Source: Deroplatys truncata (taxonomy: Eukaryota > Arthropoda > Insecta > Mantodea > Mantidae). Taken from it: a stretch of DNA of 64,000 nucleotides. The notes under the pieces are model-generated. The model made no database searches. It was not told the DNA's origin and saw nothing but the letters and a program-made list of their open reading frames with translations. Each line of letters opens with the position of its first letter. Positions within the stretch are counted from its first letter, which is position 1. Shown piece after piece: positions 32,681 to 44,760 of this stretch. A program made the translations under genes and the position numbers. The stretch covers positions 105,606,094-105,670,093 of the forward strand of contig CM060975.1 in assembly GCA_030765065.1 (NCBI GenBank). The letters run 5' to 3'.

Positions 32681-35509
32681 ATTTGGTTCCAATATCTTCA
32701 TATAATACTTACACTTTCTTCTTTTTTTTAAAGCAATATCGACTACTTCTAAATGAGGAAGCTTTTTTTTTTTTTCACGTGTACTCAGGTCAGGGGTGCC
32801 CATTCCCTTCCAATTTTTCTAAGAACTCAATTTTAAATTATTTACATAGTTCCTGCTGGAAAGCTTTGCAAAAGGGGCTGTCTTATAGGTACTATAGTAG
32901 CTATTGTGATACTGGTACATAATAAAAGTTTAATCATATAATTGGCAAGTTAAAATCAATAAAAAAAAATCATAATATTTACACAAAAAATTACAAATAA
33001 AAATGTTTGGCTGGAGGTGTATTTTATTACTTGGTATTTCAATGTACCTATCTAAATAGACCAATATAATAAGTGTAGTAATGCTATACGTTCTGAACAA
33101 TTACATACCTACCTATGCTATAGTTCCTTTTATACATTTCCAAAAATTATGATTTGATATACCATACAGTGAGAACTGTACTTAACTTAAAATTGCTTTT
33201 TTTTGTGGGGGGGGACCACATTTAAATTAACAAACTTGAAGATACAAACTGGGTTAACAATTACCATATCAATTAAAAATTGAAGTAAATGTGTTTATAT
33301 TACCTGCGTTAATTTACTTCAATTATTTTTGTATTCCCAAAAATGTTCCTGATGGCGCAACTTGCATCATGATTTCCCCTGTGGGTAGACCTGACTTAGA
33401 CAACATATTTAATGCACTGGGATTTGATAAAGTCTTTCCTACTGAGAAGATGACCATATCTGCTTCATGCCTTAAGTCATTTACTTAAGTTTTAAACACT
33501 TATATATCATTGTCAGATAACAGCTATCATTTCAGAACCTTTTGTTTCAGTTTTTATCATTGAATCCTTTCTTCTTAAGTTGAACAACAATATGCTTTTC
33601 ATAAGTTCATTTCAAATTTGGAATGCAACAGAAGTATTACTTTCACACTATTCCTGAATATTTTTCTGGCAAATATCTATTTCAGAATACTGCAAATATA
33701 CAACCACAATATTTCAATGAAGTGTCTATTTGATTGCCATAGCAGATTAACAGATGTTACTTGCTGAAGCAATTATCTTCACTATTCAAAATCAAACCAC
33801 TGTCTAATGCAGTAATTTGGGATGTAACAAGTCTGTTTAAGAAGTGTGCCTATAATGTTAATGGTATGCACGAGTTATATTAGATCTTTGTTGCAAATGA
33901 TAGCAGTTATACACATTTAGCAAATGCCATATTGGTGGATGGTAAACAGTGGAGATGAGGTTAGTGTATATAATGGAATGACGTAGCGCTCTGAAAGAAA
34001 CTTAAATATGGTTGTTCATTATATCCTATGTGAGTGTACTAATTCAAATACTAGTTCATTAGCTTCTAATAATGACCAAAATCAGGCTCTTATGTGAAAA
34101 AACATTAGTTATTACATTTTCTACTGATACCTGCATTTCTGTTGGTTTTTTAGAGTAGCTAATGAATGGGTGGGGGTAAAACTGAGATGAACTTTTCATG
34201 CTGGTTTATATGGCATTTGAACATGTCAATATATTCAAATTACTTCTAGGTACAAAAATAGGGAGATAGGATTTTCATAGGTCCCATTCCCCTAAAACAA
34301 GCAGAAATTTCAAGAAAGCACTAAACTTGCATTGCTTTTACTGAATATCATTTGATTGCATGCTGTTTATAAAATAATTGCATCTCTTGAATTTTGCTTT
34401 AAGCAACCAGGTACATCTATCATGTTTGGGGAAAATAAAATACAAAAAACTGATATTTCTATCTAGACATGACATAGGTTGAGGTAAGCAAAAACTTGGT
34501 TTTACTAAATGATGCTTAAGGTGAAATATATACAAATTAAAATTTGTATCTATTGAATTGGGAAAAAACGCTTGTTTTCGAAAGAAACAATTTTGTAAAA
34601 TGAAACAGTACCTACTAAATAATATGCCTATTAGCTTATTAGTAGTAGTGTTTATTCATCCATTTGATCATAATACATGGTCCTATCTTTATTACTACGA
34701 GCGTATGTGGGATACTTATGTCTAGATGTTGGAGTTTCTGTTATATAATTGTATTACATATAGGGAAGTGGTGGCGAAAGCTTGTCTACCATCCATCAAT
34801 TTGTTGGACAGATGCAAACAGCAGCTCACATTTGGAATATATGTCAGCTATACATATGTAAATCTTAATTGGCACAAGTGGGTTATTAACAGTGAAGTCA
34901 CACAATGTCATCCCGTTCAAAGTAACCCCAATTTGACAATGCTCTAAGGCAAATGCTCATGTTTTAATATATAATCACATTTTGCTTTCTACCAAGCCCT
35001 TTAAACAGAATTAATGGTATTGTGCACTAATATCTGCAGTTTAAACATATAATAAAACAATACTGAAGCATAAATCTTTCTCTAAACTTTTCCTTTGAAT
35101 TTATGCAGAAATTGGCTGCTGGAACGATTACCTGCTCAATTCTGGTTTATGTTGTAGAGCCAGAGATGCTACAATCAACCGATTGTAATGCTTCACCTAC
35201 AGATGCCCACCTTTTAAAATGTTTAAGAACTCATTATTATTATTATTATTAAAAAAAAACCCCACACACAGCCATCTTTGGTTCATTTCCAACATTTATT
35301 GTTTTGCACTGCAATAGTTGATAACACTGCACCAAGACAGCACATGCTAAGTGCATGGCTTAGCCTTGCTGGGCAACTGGATATATCTCAGTAATTCTGA
35401 AATACCCAGCATTGTTTGAGGTGATTCCAGTTCAGAGATATGTTTTCTTTAGGCAGTTAGAATACTCCCAGATGTTTAGTCTATGCAAAATAGGTGCTGA
35501 AATAAACAA
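32681..35509. other. Intergenic DNA with one odd open stretch
   Basis: AT-rich. The only item of note is the open stretch at 33321-33488 described separately. Otherwise homopolymer runs and nothing recognised. Confidence 0.5.
33321..33488 (+). other. Unidentified protein-like open stretch
   Basis: The plus strand encodes PKNVPDGATCIMISPVGRPD, LDNIFNALGFDKVFPTEKMT and a short tail to a stop at 33486-33488. The composition (balanced hydrophobic and charged residues, Gly and Pro in turn-like places) looks like real protein, unlike its neighbours. I do not recognise the family. It could be a lone 3' exon, a decayed gene piece or chance. Confidence 0.3.
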
Positions 35510-36225
35510 AATGTGTGTTGCCTCATGACTTTCTCTGCTTACTCTTCCACAAACTATTCCAACAGAAGCTTATTTTTATACATATTTCTTGTTAATCGAG
35601 ATAAACTTTCATTGCGCATTTCGTTTTAGGTATAAGTAATGCATTAGGCTAAAGTAAATCAGATTTTTAAAATGTGGGTTCCTATGTTATGTGTTTGAAA
35701 TTCAAAACTCTTTGCAGAACAAGATAAAACAGTGTTAGCACCTGAAAATTCAAACCAATAACAACAAAGATTATCTCAGGAATAATTAACACCACAGATA
35801 ATTTTATCTGATATAAACTTGTGTGCTTTAATGAGATCTACATTTTTTGTGTAGTAAGATCTTGAAACATGTTATTTTAATCAAAATCATTAGAGCCAGT
35901 TTTTTGGAAAATAAAATTGAAACATTTTCCATTTAAAAGGTAGTTTGGGGCAGGGGAATTTTTTTTTTTTTTAAAATCTTAATTTTTCATCCTTGGAACA
36001 CTGAATTGAAATACCAAGTATGGCATTTAACTGACTTCGTTTTTGAATTATGCTTTCACAGACAGACACACACATGGACATTTTTTTTATAAAAATACTT
36101 TTGGGGGGGGGGGGAATCAAGGAGTTTCAAAACATGCATATAATATGAAATATGGGTAATGAATTTTTGAATGGAATGCAATACTTCTCTACTTGCTATA
36201 GTTAAGTAGAAGAGAAAATAAAACA
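35510..36225 (+). repeat. Family A repeat, copy 7
   Basis: Left end TGTGTTGCCTCATGACTTTC; right end AGAAGAGAAAATAAAACAAA. Shorter than copy 5 through internal loss. The flanks AATAAACAAA (left) and AATAAAACAAA (right) are similar and may be a decayed target duplication. Confidence 0.75.
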
Positions 36226-36972
36226 AATTTTCAAGTTTGATAATTCTTTACCCAAAGAGAAGAGATATGCATAACTAAGTTTTTGTAGAATTGCTCCTGA
36301 AAATGCACTTTCCTATTAACATCCTCATAATCCAGCCACACAATATGTGAAAGTGGAAAATTATACATTTTGTAAAATATAACTAAAGTAATCAATATCT
36401 ATTCACTTGGCGAAATAGCAGCTATGAGCAAATTCTTATCCACAGTTTAAAATGCATTTTGCTGAAATGCTGAAGCTATTGGTAAAGATAATTTCCTTAT
36501 GTGAAACCTCTCCTTGTACTGCTATTTGCTGAGTAGCGGATTATCATGCATTTATTCTTAGTCTACATATGGGCAGCGGGGAACAATTAACCCTAGCAGT
36601 GTGGAGAAATACAAGCCTGGAGATTAAAAGTACTTGCATGTTGCAAGTAGCCTTTAAGGTGCAACATCTCAGATTTAGTTAGGTTACTACTTGGGATAAG
36701 ATCAGTTCAGTGCACACTCAGTGTTTCACTACAGCAGTTTGACAGTAGAGCATTAGGTTGGAAAGCTTTTTGGTTTGAATCCAGGATCTGGCAGTCTCTT
36801 TTTTTTTTAAATGCTTTAACTTTCTAACCTTAGCTACATATGGCCAGGATGAAAGAATTATCATTATACATATACTTTTTTTCTTCAGTTCCTCAACCTT
36901 TGTCTAATAAGGAAAACAAGGATGGAAATATTAGGATGGGAGACCTGGACCACACCTCCACTTATGCGAATA
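36226..36972. other. Intergenic DNA with a tRNA-like SINE head
   Basis: At about 36740-36800, GTAGAGCATTAGG and GGTTTGAATCCAGG resemble A and B boxes, so a decayed SINE is likely. Nothing else recognised. Confidence 0.4.
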
Positions 36973-37898
36973 TGAGGGTTGTTTGACAAGTCCGGTAAAT
37001 TTCCATGAAATTTAAGCAGAACCATTGTTGGTAAGAATGATTTGTGTAATGGTTTTAGACAAATTTTCAGACAGATGTGAGGTCCAGTTAATTGAGAGCC
37101 ATCTGATGTGATTAGTGTCACACATGCCATAAAAATGGAGAAGAAACTGTGCTGTTATTAAACATTTGCACTTAAAAGGACTGGACTGCAAAACAGACTA
37201 AAAGCAGAGCTGGATCATGCAGACTCATCCCTTCACTACGAACCTTTAATTTTGGATGAATGAGTTTAAATATCACCAATGAAGCGCCAAAGGTGCTAGT
37301 TGTCCAGCTAAGGCACCAAGAAGGAAACAAAAAAATCCATATCTTAATGCAAGACAGCTGAGACTGTAAGCATCTCAACTGGATGAGTGCACAATATGCT
37401 GCATGTGGAATTAGAAATGAGAAAGCATGTGAATGCTAGGTGCTGCAACTGCTGATAAAAAATGCATTTGGAAGAACATTTCAGTGTCTGACACTGCCTG
37501 GCGAGAGCATGCCAAAGAAGGTGAAGACTGTTTTGTCAGCTGGAAAGATAATGGCCAATCTTGATAGATTACTTGGAAAGACTATTATGCTTCATTATTG
37601 GGTTATTTGAAACATGCATCGAATGAAAGACGACCAAGATTGGCATTTAGCCCCAAGCAACTTTTCCTATTTCCAAACTTGAAGAACTGGCTTGGTGGGA
37701 AGATCTTTTCATCAAATAAGGTAAAGATTGTTGCCATCAATGACTATTTTGCAGTTTCATAGATCCAATTTTTCCGATATGATTAAAAAACTGGAAACTA
37801 GCTGGTTCAAGTGTATAATACAAATTGATGAAGACTATGCATAGAAGTGAAGTATATTATGAAAAATTTAATTTTTACCGAACTTCAAACGACCCTCG
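36973..37898 (+). mobile_element. Internally deleted mariner element
   Basis: Inverted ends TGAGGGTTGTTTGACAAGTC (36973) and, reading inwards from the right, CGAGGGTCGTTTGAAGTTCG. TA flanks both sides (36971-36972 and 37899-37900). The 926-bp element keeps decayed transposase pieces: KTVLSAGKIMA and, near the C-terminus, LAPSNFFLFPNLKNWLGGKI with the third catalytic region. A different subfamily from the 9368 mariner, whose ends differ. Confidence 0.85.
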
Positions 37899-37900
37899 TA

Positions 37901-39164
37901 TCTTTACCTCAAAATGTATCCAAGTTCTAAGGGTTGTTAAAATAGATGATTTTCTATTATTTGGTACACATTTAAGCTACAAAATGTACAATATAATATT
38001 AAAAATGCTGAAATTACAAATAGGTGCTCCATCAATAACTTATTTTTGTCATTAAGAATGTCATTAATTCTCTGGCGATTTTCTAGCTCAAGAACAAACA
38101 TAGAAAATCATCCTTATTAAATAAAACATTTTGTGCAGGTTATAAACATTTACTTCTTACAGAAGCATTTAGAAACTAAAATGGAACTTAGAGAGTATCC
38201 CTTCCTTTGTTTTCAGTCTCTGCTGAACTGAATGAGATTACAGGACACAGTGGTACATCCTATGAAGTACTTAAGTTTTTTGCATTAACCTAACATTATA
38301 CTTATGAGTCAACATTTATGCAGCGTAATCTGGAATAAAAAGAATTATCTTATAGATGGCTCTATCAATTACATTTTATTTATGTAGAATACAGCCTTTT
38401 TTCATGTATGATACAGTTTAATGATGCATAATATGTTTCCTGATGAAAGCAAATCAACTTTCTCAATAATAAAACAAATATGTATCAGGCAAACATCTTA
38501 AAAGGAGTCCTAACCACATCATTTTAAATCATGAACAAGAATATTAACAGTATAGTCAGCTAAGTTTCAATGCCAATGGTTCTATTTTAATGAAAACTTG
38601 CTGCTAAGTTGGTACCATTGAATTTAAAAGTGACATACTGGGACTAGAGCCTAATGCACTGTTCCTAAGAGCTAAAATAAACAACATGAAACTTCTGTTC
38701 CATATATCATTAACATCAACTTTCTAAGAGTATTGTGACATTTGTTTGTGATGTATTTCAGACTTGGGCCATTGCTTTAACATACTTAAAACAAGCTTCT
38801 AAAAAAACAAACAAAAAAAAACAAAAAAAACAAAAAAAAAAACGAACTACTGGTAGAATATACATGTATTGTTGGTAATGCATGAGGTGCAAATACTTGA
38901 CACTTTACTTTCTTGGCATTTTGCACTTCCTGTACCTCAAATCTTTCCACAAGTAGAATAGTGGAATATATATGTGAACTAGTCAATTTCATTTATTAAC
39001 AGTAGATGCTGTTTAAGACTTTGTAGTTATTTGATTCTATTTAGAATCAATGCTCTTAAATGAAAACAGATTAGATTAGCACTGCATCGTTTGTTAATTA
39101 TTTTATAAATCACCAGCAATAAAAGGTCAGAAATCTATATGCATGGAAACAGCTTGCTCATTCT
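37901..39164. other. Intergenic DNA, nothing recognised
   Basis: AT-rich, with an A-rich low-complexity run at about 38800-38842. No gene or repeat seen. Confidence 0.5.
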
Positions 39165-39400
39165 TGCACCTGGCTAAAATATCCTCTACAATGCTGTAGT
39201 AACATTGCTCCTGCAGTGTGAGGGAACCTCAATTTGATCCCCAGTATTGCTTTGGCCTCCTGGAGGTGCACTCAGCCATTATGAGTCATTGGGATCAACT
39301 GAAAAGCTGCTTGGGGGAGATTGCATGCTGCCCATGAAAACAGATGCTGCTGCAGCTGTGCATTTTGTCTTACTTCACACTTGGCTGTAGCACAAGGGGT
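39165..39400 (+). repeat. tRNA-derived SINE, decayed
   Basis: CTGTAGTAACATTGCTCC and CTCAATTTGATCCCCAG are near A- and B-box spacing, followed by GGAGGTGCACTCAGCC, a block I know from insect SINE bodies. Single copy here. Confidence 0.45.
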
Positions 39401-39559
39401 TGTTTTTCTATCTTAGATCTGTTTATATCCGTCCCTTTCATTCTTTGGGGGGGGATGGAAAAAAAATTACTTGCTATTTCCATTCTAGTCAGCACTGTCA
39501 AGCTCAATGCCACTTGCAGTTACAACAGCTTTTGAACCAAGTTTTTTAGGAGGCTGATT

Positions 39560-39960
39560 TTTTATTTTCTGATGGGCTTGTTGCTTTCATTGTGTAGAAT
39601 TTATAAGGCAATTGTAAATGGATGGAAGAAAAATGGTTGCATTTGCACAGTGTGCGTGGTTACAAGTTCTACCAGCTACATTCTTGTTTCAAACTGAAAA
39701 ATTCTCTCACAATTAAGACTCAATGACTACTAGTTCCAACAAGATGGTGCAACACCACATCATTACAGTAAAGCCTGGTGTTATTTGCACAGACATCTTC
39801 CTCTTCAGTAAAATGGTCAAGCTACTAACTATCTGTCCAGTAACAACCCACCCAAGTCGCCTAACTTACTTCCTGCGTCTTTCATCTGCAACCTCTGCCA
39901 GAGTTATGACAATATATTTTGGCAGAAAATTATTTTTGTAATAAACAGTATTTGCAGATT
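39560..39960 (+). pseudogene. DDE transposase fragment (FQQDGATPHH block)
   Basis: The plus strand reads FQQDGATPHHYS at about 39733-39770, the block around the second catalytic Asp of an IS630/Tc1-related family, then frame-shifted SPNLLPASF-like sequence where PDLTPLDFFLW is expected. Very decayed. Confidence 0.45.
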
Positions 39961-40622
39961 TCAAAGGAAACCTAAAAAGCTTCTCCTAAACTTAATTTTC
40001 TTTATATAGTTACAAGATTTTCTAATCCAATATGTATTTATATGTGCACATTATACTCACAACTAGAGAAAAGTAAAATATAGAAGACAAGAAAATGTTT
40101 TATCTTGGAAAGGTAGAATCAGGTGACTGAAAAATTCAATGCCATAGGATTATTTGTTTGCCAAAAACATTCGCATTAAGCTAGACTAAAATAAGGCTAG
40201 AATGAAACTTTAAAAGAAACTCTCGCCCGCCACCCCCCAACAAAATTTAAGTCCCTCCATTTAATGCTATAAGCTTTTTCCCAAAGACTTGACTTTCGAC
40301 ACTTGGCATTTCCAGTTTCTTACACTAACTAGATGTTTTTCCCATTTATCTCTTACAGTTGAAAAAGCTGTACTATGAGTATCTGTGCACTGCATAAGGC
40401 TGTGCTCACACATCTGATACACAATAACTAAATACAGAAGTATTCCTTAAGAGGCAATCTGAAATCTGCATATGTAAGTGGCAACAAGTTTCTTCCCAAG
40501 CCATTTAAATTTGGATTTATAAGCACATTATGTCAGGCAGTGAGAACAGTGAACAGATTCTTACAAATGCTACAATAATGTTACTCAATCATAACATACA
40601 TCAAACACTTGAATTGTTTAAA
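39961..40622. other. Intergenic DNA, nothing recognised
   Basis: AT-rich single-copy-looking sequence. Confidence 0.5.
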
Positions 40623-40787
40623 TAAAAACTTACTTATTGAACATGTTTCGTTGGTGAACCACCCCTGTACAAGTTCATCAACTAACCGACAGAGCATCGG
40701 TGAGTCCATCTACAAGTCACACGATTGAAAACTGCTGATGGCGTGAGCAACATCGCCTACAAAACATGTTCAGTAAGAAAGTTTTTA
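40623..40787. repeat. Small MITE with ~26 bp inverted ends
   Basis: Left TAAAAACTTACTTATTGAAC then ATGTTT; the right end read in reverse is TAAAAACTTTCTTACTGAAC then ATGTTTT. The 165-bp unit has TA at both edges, as in Tc1/mariner-type MITEs. The core is GC-richer. Confidence 0.65.
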
Positions 40788-41989
40788 ATGGATTCAAGTG
40801 TCCATTAGACTAGCATTGTGATTCAGTAATATCATTTGCGCTTCACTGTGTATCACTTCCAATTTTTGGCTCTTAGCTAGAATAATGGTTTACTTTCAAT
40901 ATTTAAGTATTTTACTATAGAGCAAGACCATGTAGAAAGTATATATATTTGTAAGTACTGCTGTGTTTGATATTGCTGAAATATCCAGAAAGCGTTGGTA
41001 TGTTGTTGCAAGTGTATGTTGAAATTCTTTCAAGATACAAATATTAAGCAGGTTATACATACTGTATTGACAGACATGGGTTGCTTTAATACTTTAAAAA
41101 ATACACCACTGCTTCAATGTAAGTGACCTTCATTTAAGAGACACTGCTAGAGAATTTCCAAACTTTATTTTTTAATATATGCCTGTGAAATTTGTTTTAT
41201 GAAGGTATGGAAATTTAAGAAAATTATGATTAGTCCCATACAAATTAGATGGAGGAAAAACATGGTGCATTAGATGAAAATTAACTTTACTTTAATATTT
41301 TATTTGCTATGAATTTTGTGTATATTTGAAAGACAATATTTTAAGTTGATTTATTTCTAATCAAAACCAATATTTTTCTCCACAGGTTTGTAGCCTGTTC
41401 ATTTAGGGATATACATGGAGGTTTAAGTAATTTGGATAGTATTTAATGTGTCTTGAACATTTCTAATGCGCAAACATGTATTTTTAGAAAATTGCATACT
41501 GAAATAAGATTCACACAAAGTATTCAGTGTCCAGATCTTTAGCATAGTACTATTTAAAAATAGCTGTTTTGCAGAAAAGTAACATAAAACAATTTGCTTT
41601 TCAAAAGGTTCAAGAGTCTAGTACTGTAGAAAAGAGATGTTTTCTGGCCAAGCTTTTGTTAACTTAAGAGACAAGCATGTTGCATTTAAAGGAGCTAAAG
41701 CTTAAGGATTATTATAAAAGCTGTTTAAATTGTTAAAAACTGATAACATTGTTGAAGTGTCATGCGAGTCTTTGCAAACTATCTGCCACAATACAAATAA
41801 CATCAATGTAGGAAAACATTCTGGATTTCAAGGCCAACAAGGGCACTGACAATCTAATTTACTACTAGTAATAACTACTTACTACTTCTAATAAACAGCA
41901 TTTTCCAAACACTTTCTCTGCATCAGTAACTTCATTTGTTTATACTAGTCAAATGTGTATCATTTATAAACTGCACCTTTTTTTGGACT
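40788..41989. other. Intergenic DNA, nothing recognised
   Basis: AT-rich, no repeat or coding sequence seen. Confidence 0.5.
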
Positions 41990-42185
41990 GTATTTAAGAC
42001 CCATTCTTACTGCATACAGCACCACAGATGTGGACACTGATACATGAAATGAAATGATAATTGGGGAAGGAAACATTTCAGGCCAAAGTTTAGGATACAT
42101 GGAGGGTGATCCGGTGAGATTTGAACTGCAGACTTATCATTAAATGAGTCCATGTCTTAATGACCTTGGCTACCCATAAATTGCA
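41990..42185 (-). repeat. SINE-E copy 1
   Basis: Minus-strand SINE: the complement has GCAGTTCAAATCTCACC (B box) near the right, and the plus strand shares ACTGATACATGAAATGA and GGAAACATTTC with the pieces at 56345-56830. Confidence 0.6.
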
Positions 42186-44184
42186 GTTCTTGAATTTTCT
42201 GTGATAACAGCTCTTCCATTTATTTTAATAGCATAGACATACTTGGGCTGCTTGGTTTTAGCCTGGCACTGTTGATAATTTAGCATTACCCAGAGAGCAC
42301 TATATGAGGACAGTCTACTTCACTTTATTCTCGGTGCTCACTTGTGCAAAATTGGTTAGCTATTTAACCAAAGAATGCACTATGCAGATGACCCAACAGC
42401 AAAATGGAGAGCAAATTACTTACTAGACTGTGCTGATCTGGACAAAAACCTACAAACTATAGGCAACAAGAATGCACTACATTGTACTGTTAGGCAACAA
42501 ATGAATTTGTCTCCAATGTTGGCCATTAAAAAAAGATAGCATAGCCATTTAAAGGTTATCTGTGAGTACTTCATATCAAATACAATGAAAAAGAAATACT
42601 GTTTGGTGAGTTTTCAAGAAGAAAGAAAATGAAATGTGAAGGTAGGAAAGTACTTAGTTTTCTGCTATTTAACTGCATTACCATATACTCCCCAATACAA
42701 TTCAAAACTGCTTGAAAAGCTTAAGCAGCAGGAAGGGGGGGTTGCAAGTTATAATTTTAAAATAACCTAAAACTTATCAGTTGCTGTATAATATTAAATA
42801 CAAAGCCAAATAGTATAGCATGTGTCTGATAACTTTAAAATTCTAAGGTCTACAATTCAACCAAGTTGGGCATGTTGTGAAAACTGCTAAAATATTGAAT
42901 TTCAGGGAAAGAAACAAGCTTGTACATCATTGTTGTTAGTGAGGTTTCAGTAATCAGGTACATGTTCCATTTTAAACAAATACACAAATAGCAAATAAGC
43001 AATGGCCCAAGATTACTAGATTATGTAATTACCAGACTTGTAGTGTGTGACAGTAACATCTACAGTAAGGAATAAAACAAATGTCTATAACTATGACAAA
43101 TGTGCATTAAGCGAGATTATCATCTGAAATTATAAAGTGCACCAAGCCGTTATGCTCCCATTAATGGGGTATTTTCAAATACAACAATCCAAGATCATTG
43201 CTGCTCTGAAAAATAAATGTAATAATGTATCGAAAAATAAAATTGCAATAAAACCTGAATAACATGCCTTCCATTTCATCTTTGAAGCTGGCATATTTTA
43301 AAATAGTTTGCAAATTAAGCCTCAACTATGTATATAAACAACACCTTCTAATACACCTTTCTTATTACCAATTAATCTTACAGTTATCTAAAAATGGAAG
43401 TAGGTCAACAGCAATATCCATCAAACGATTTTACTGATTTTACAAAATAATTTCTTCTTTTTCTTAATTTAAAAGAGTTTTCTATCTTTGATTACAGCTC
43501 ACCTCTATCTGTACATCACTGCAGAGTTACCACTTCTCTTAACTGACATGTTAACTATTGCTTCCATAACACAGCTCTATTCTAACAGATAACTTTTAGT
43601 AAAGTATTTTATCCTTTAAAAATGTACGTTTTCTTACTTCTGAATTACATCCATAGGTCACAGAGGTAAACATTACATTATAAAACAAATTTATAGATGC
43701 AATCTTATAAATTACTTCCCTTGCTCTTTATGGCTACATTACACAGGTTTTAGAGCAAACATTTCAAAACAAAAACAACTCACAAGCATTAAGTCTTATC
43801 TATCTATTTAATTCACAAGTGACTTTGATACAAAAATACTGTTTTTATTTTCTTTTACTTTTAGTCACCCATGAAATCACAGTCTCAATGGCCCTTCCAT
43901 ATCCTACATACTTAAAAACATAGATTTTACTTTTAAATACTTCAAAAATAATAACCCCTCACAACTTCCTTGTAAGACTTATACAACATTCAACACAGCA
44001 GTCAATGTATTGCAAATAACATCATTCAAAACTTTTCTATCCATGAAATAAATTCTTAACTATCACACTATAAAAACTGAAATGTGAACCCTTAACTTTC
44101 CCTGTCCAATTAAAGTAATGGACTGTTTATGAATAAAGCATTTTTATACAGTAATTTCTATAATATTTATTGAAAATCAGCTAA
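42186..44184. other. Intergenic DNA, nothing firm
   Basis: AT-rich. A weak YADD-like stretch near 42371 was considered and rejected as a LINE fragment. Confidence 0.5.
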
Positions 44185-44756
44185 CCTTTTCACTGCTACA
44201 TATTTTGCATAACCAGTTTGGCTACCTTGACCTTGTTTGACTATGCTGAAAGCCTTTTGCATAAACACATAATTTGTGACTGCACACTTGTATTATTTGT
44301 CTTATTTACATTTACCAATACAACTATTAGCTATGCTGAATATCAGCATGGCTACTAATGGTTTTCTGTGAATGCAGGACCTGTTTCTCTTATCTTGCAT
44401 TCACAAAAAGTAAACAGAAGCTAAGTCAGCAGAGATAGCATGCTTATCAGCAAATGTGAACAAGACAAGTAACACTGGTATATAATGCCTATAGACAAGC
44501 ATACTTTACGCATAAATAGCGAAGTCCAAAACTGTATTGGTATCTAAAATAAAGGCCAAAACAAGACCAAGGTCATAGTCATAAATCATCCAAAGTGACA
44601 TACATGTCCGAGCAAAAAGATGTTGTCATCAGGGAAAAATCAAACCTTGCCACAGCTGATGTCCATGAAAGACACACTCCAAATGAGGGAGCAGTCATCA
44701 GCAATGAGGGAGTGGACCATGCATGACTACTGTATTGTTGATTAGCAGTGAAAGGG
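44185..44756. repeat. piggyBac-type MITE
   Basis: Inverted ends CCTTTTCACTGCTA (44185-44198) and TAGCAGTGAAAGGG (44743-44756), 13 of 14 matching. The right flank is TTAA (44757-44760) and the left is CTAA (44181-44184), one base from the piggyBac target duplication. 572 bp, no ORF. Confidence 0.75.
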
Positions 44757-44760
44757 TTAA

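Noticed and set aside
42340-42730. YADD-like motif (MHYADDPT) that could mark a LINE reverse transcriptase
   Set aside because: The flanking residues fit the reverse transcriptase family poorly, stops follow within 60 codons and no other LINE block is near. A very old remnant cannot be excluded.
44339-44396. Short hairpins inside the piggyBac MITE as microRNA precursors
   Set aside because: The stems are only 9-12 bases, too short for a precursor, and they lie within a mobile element.
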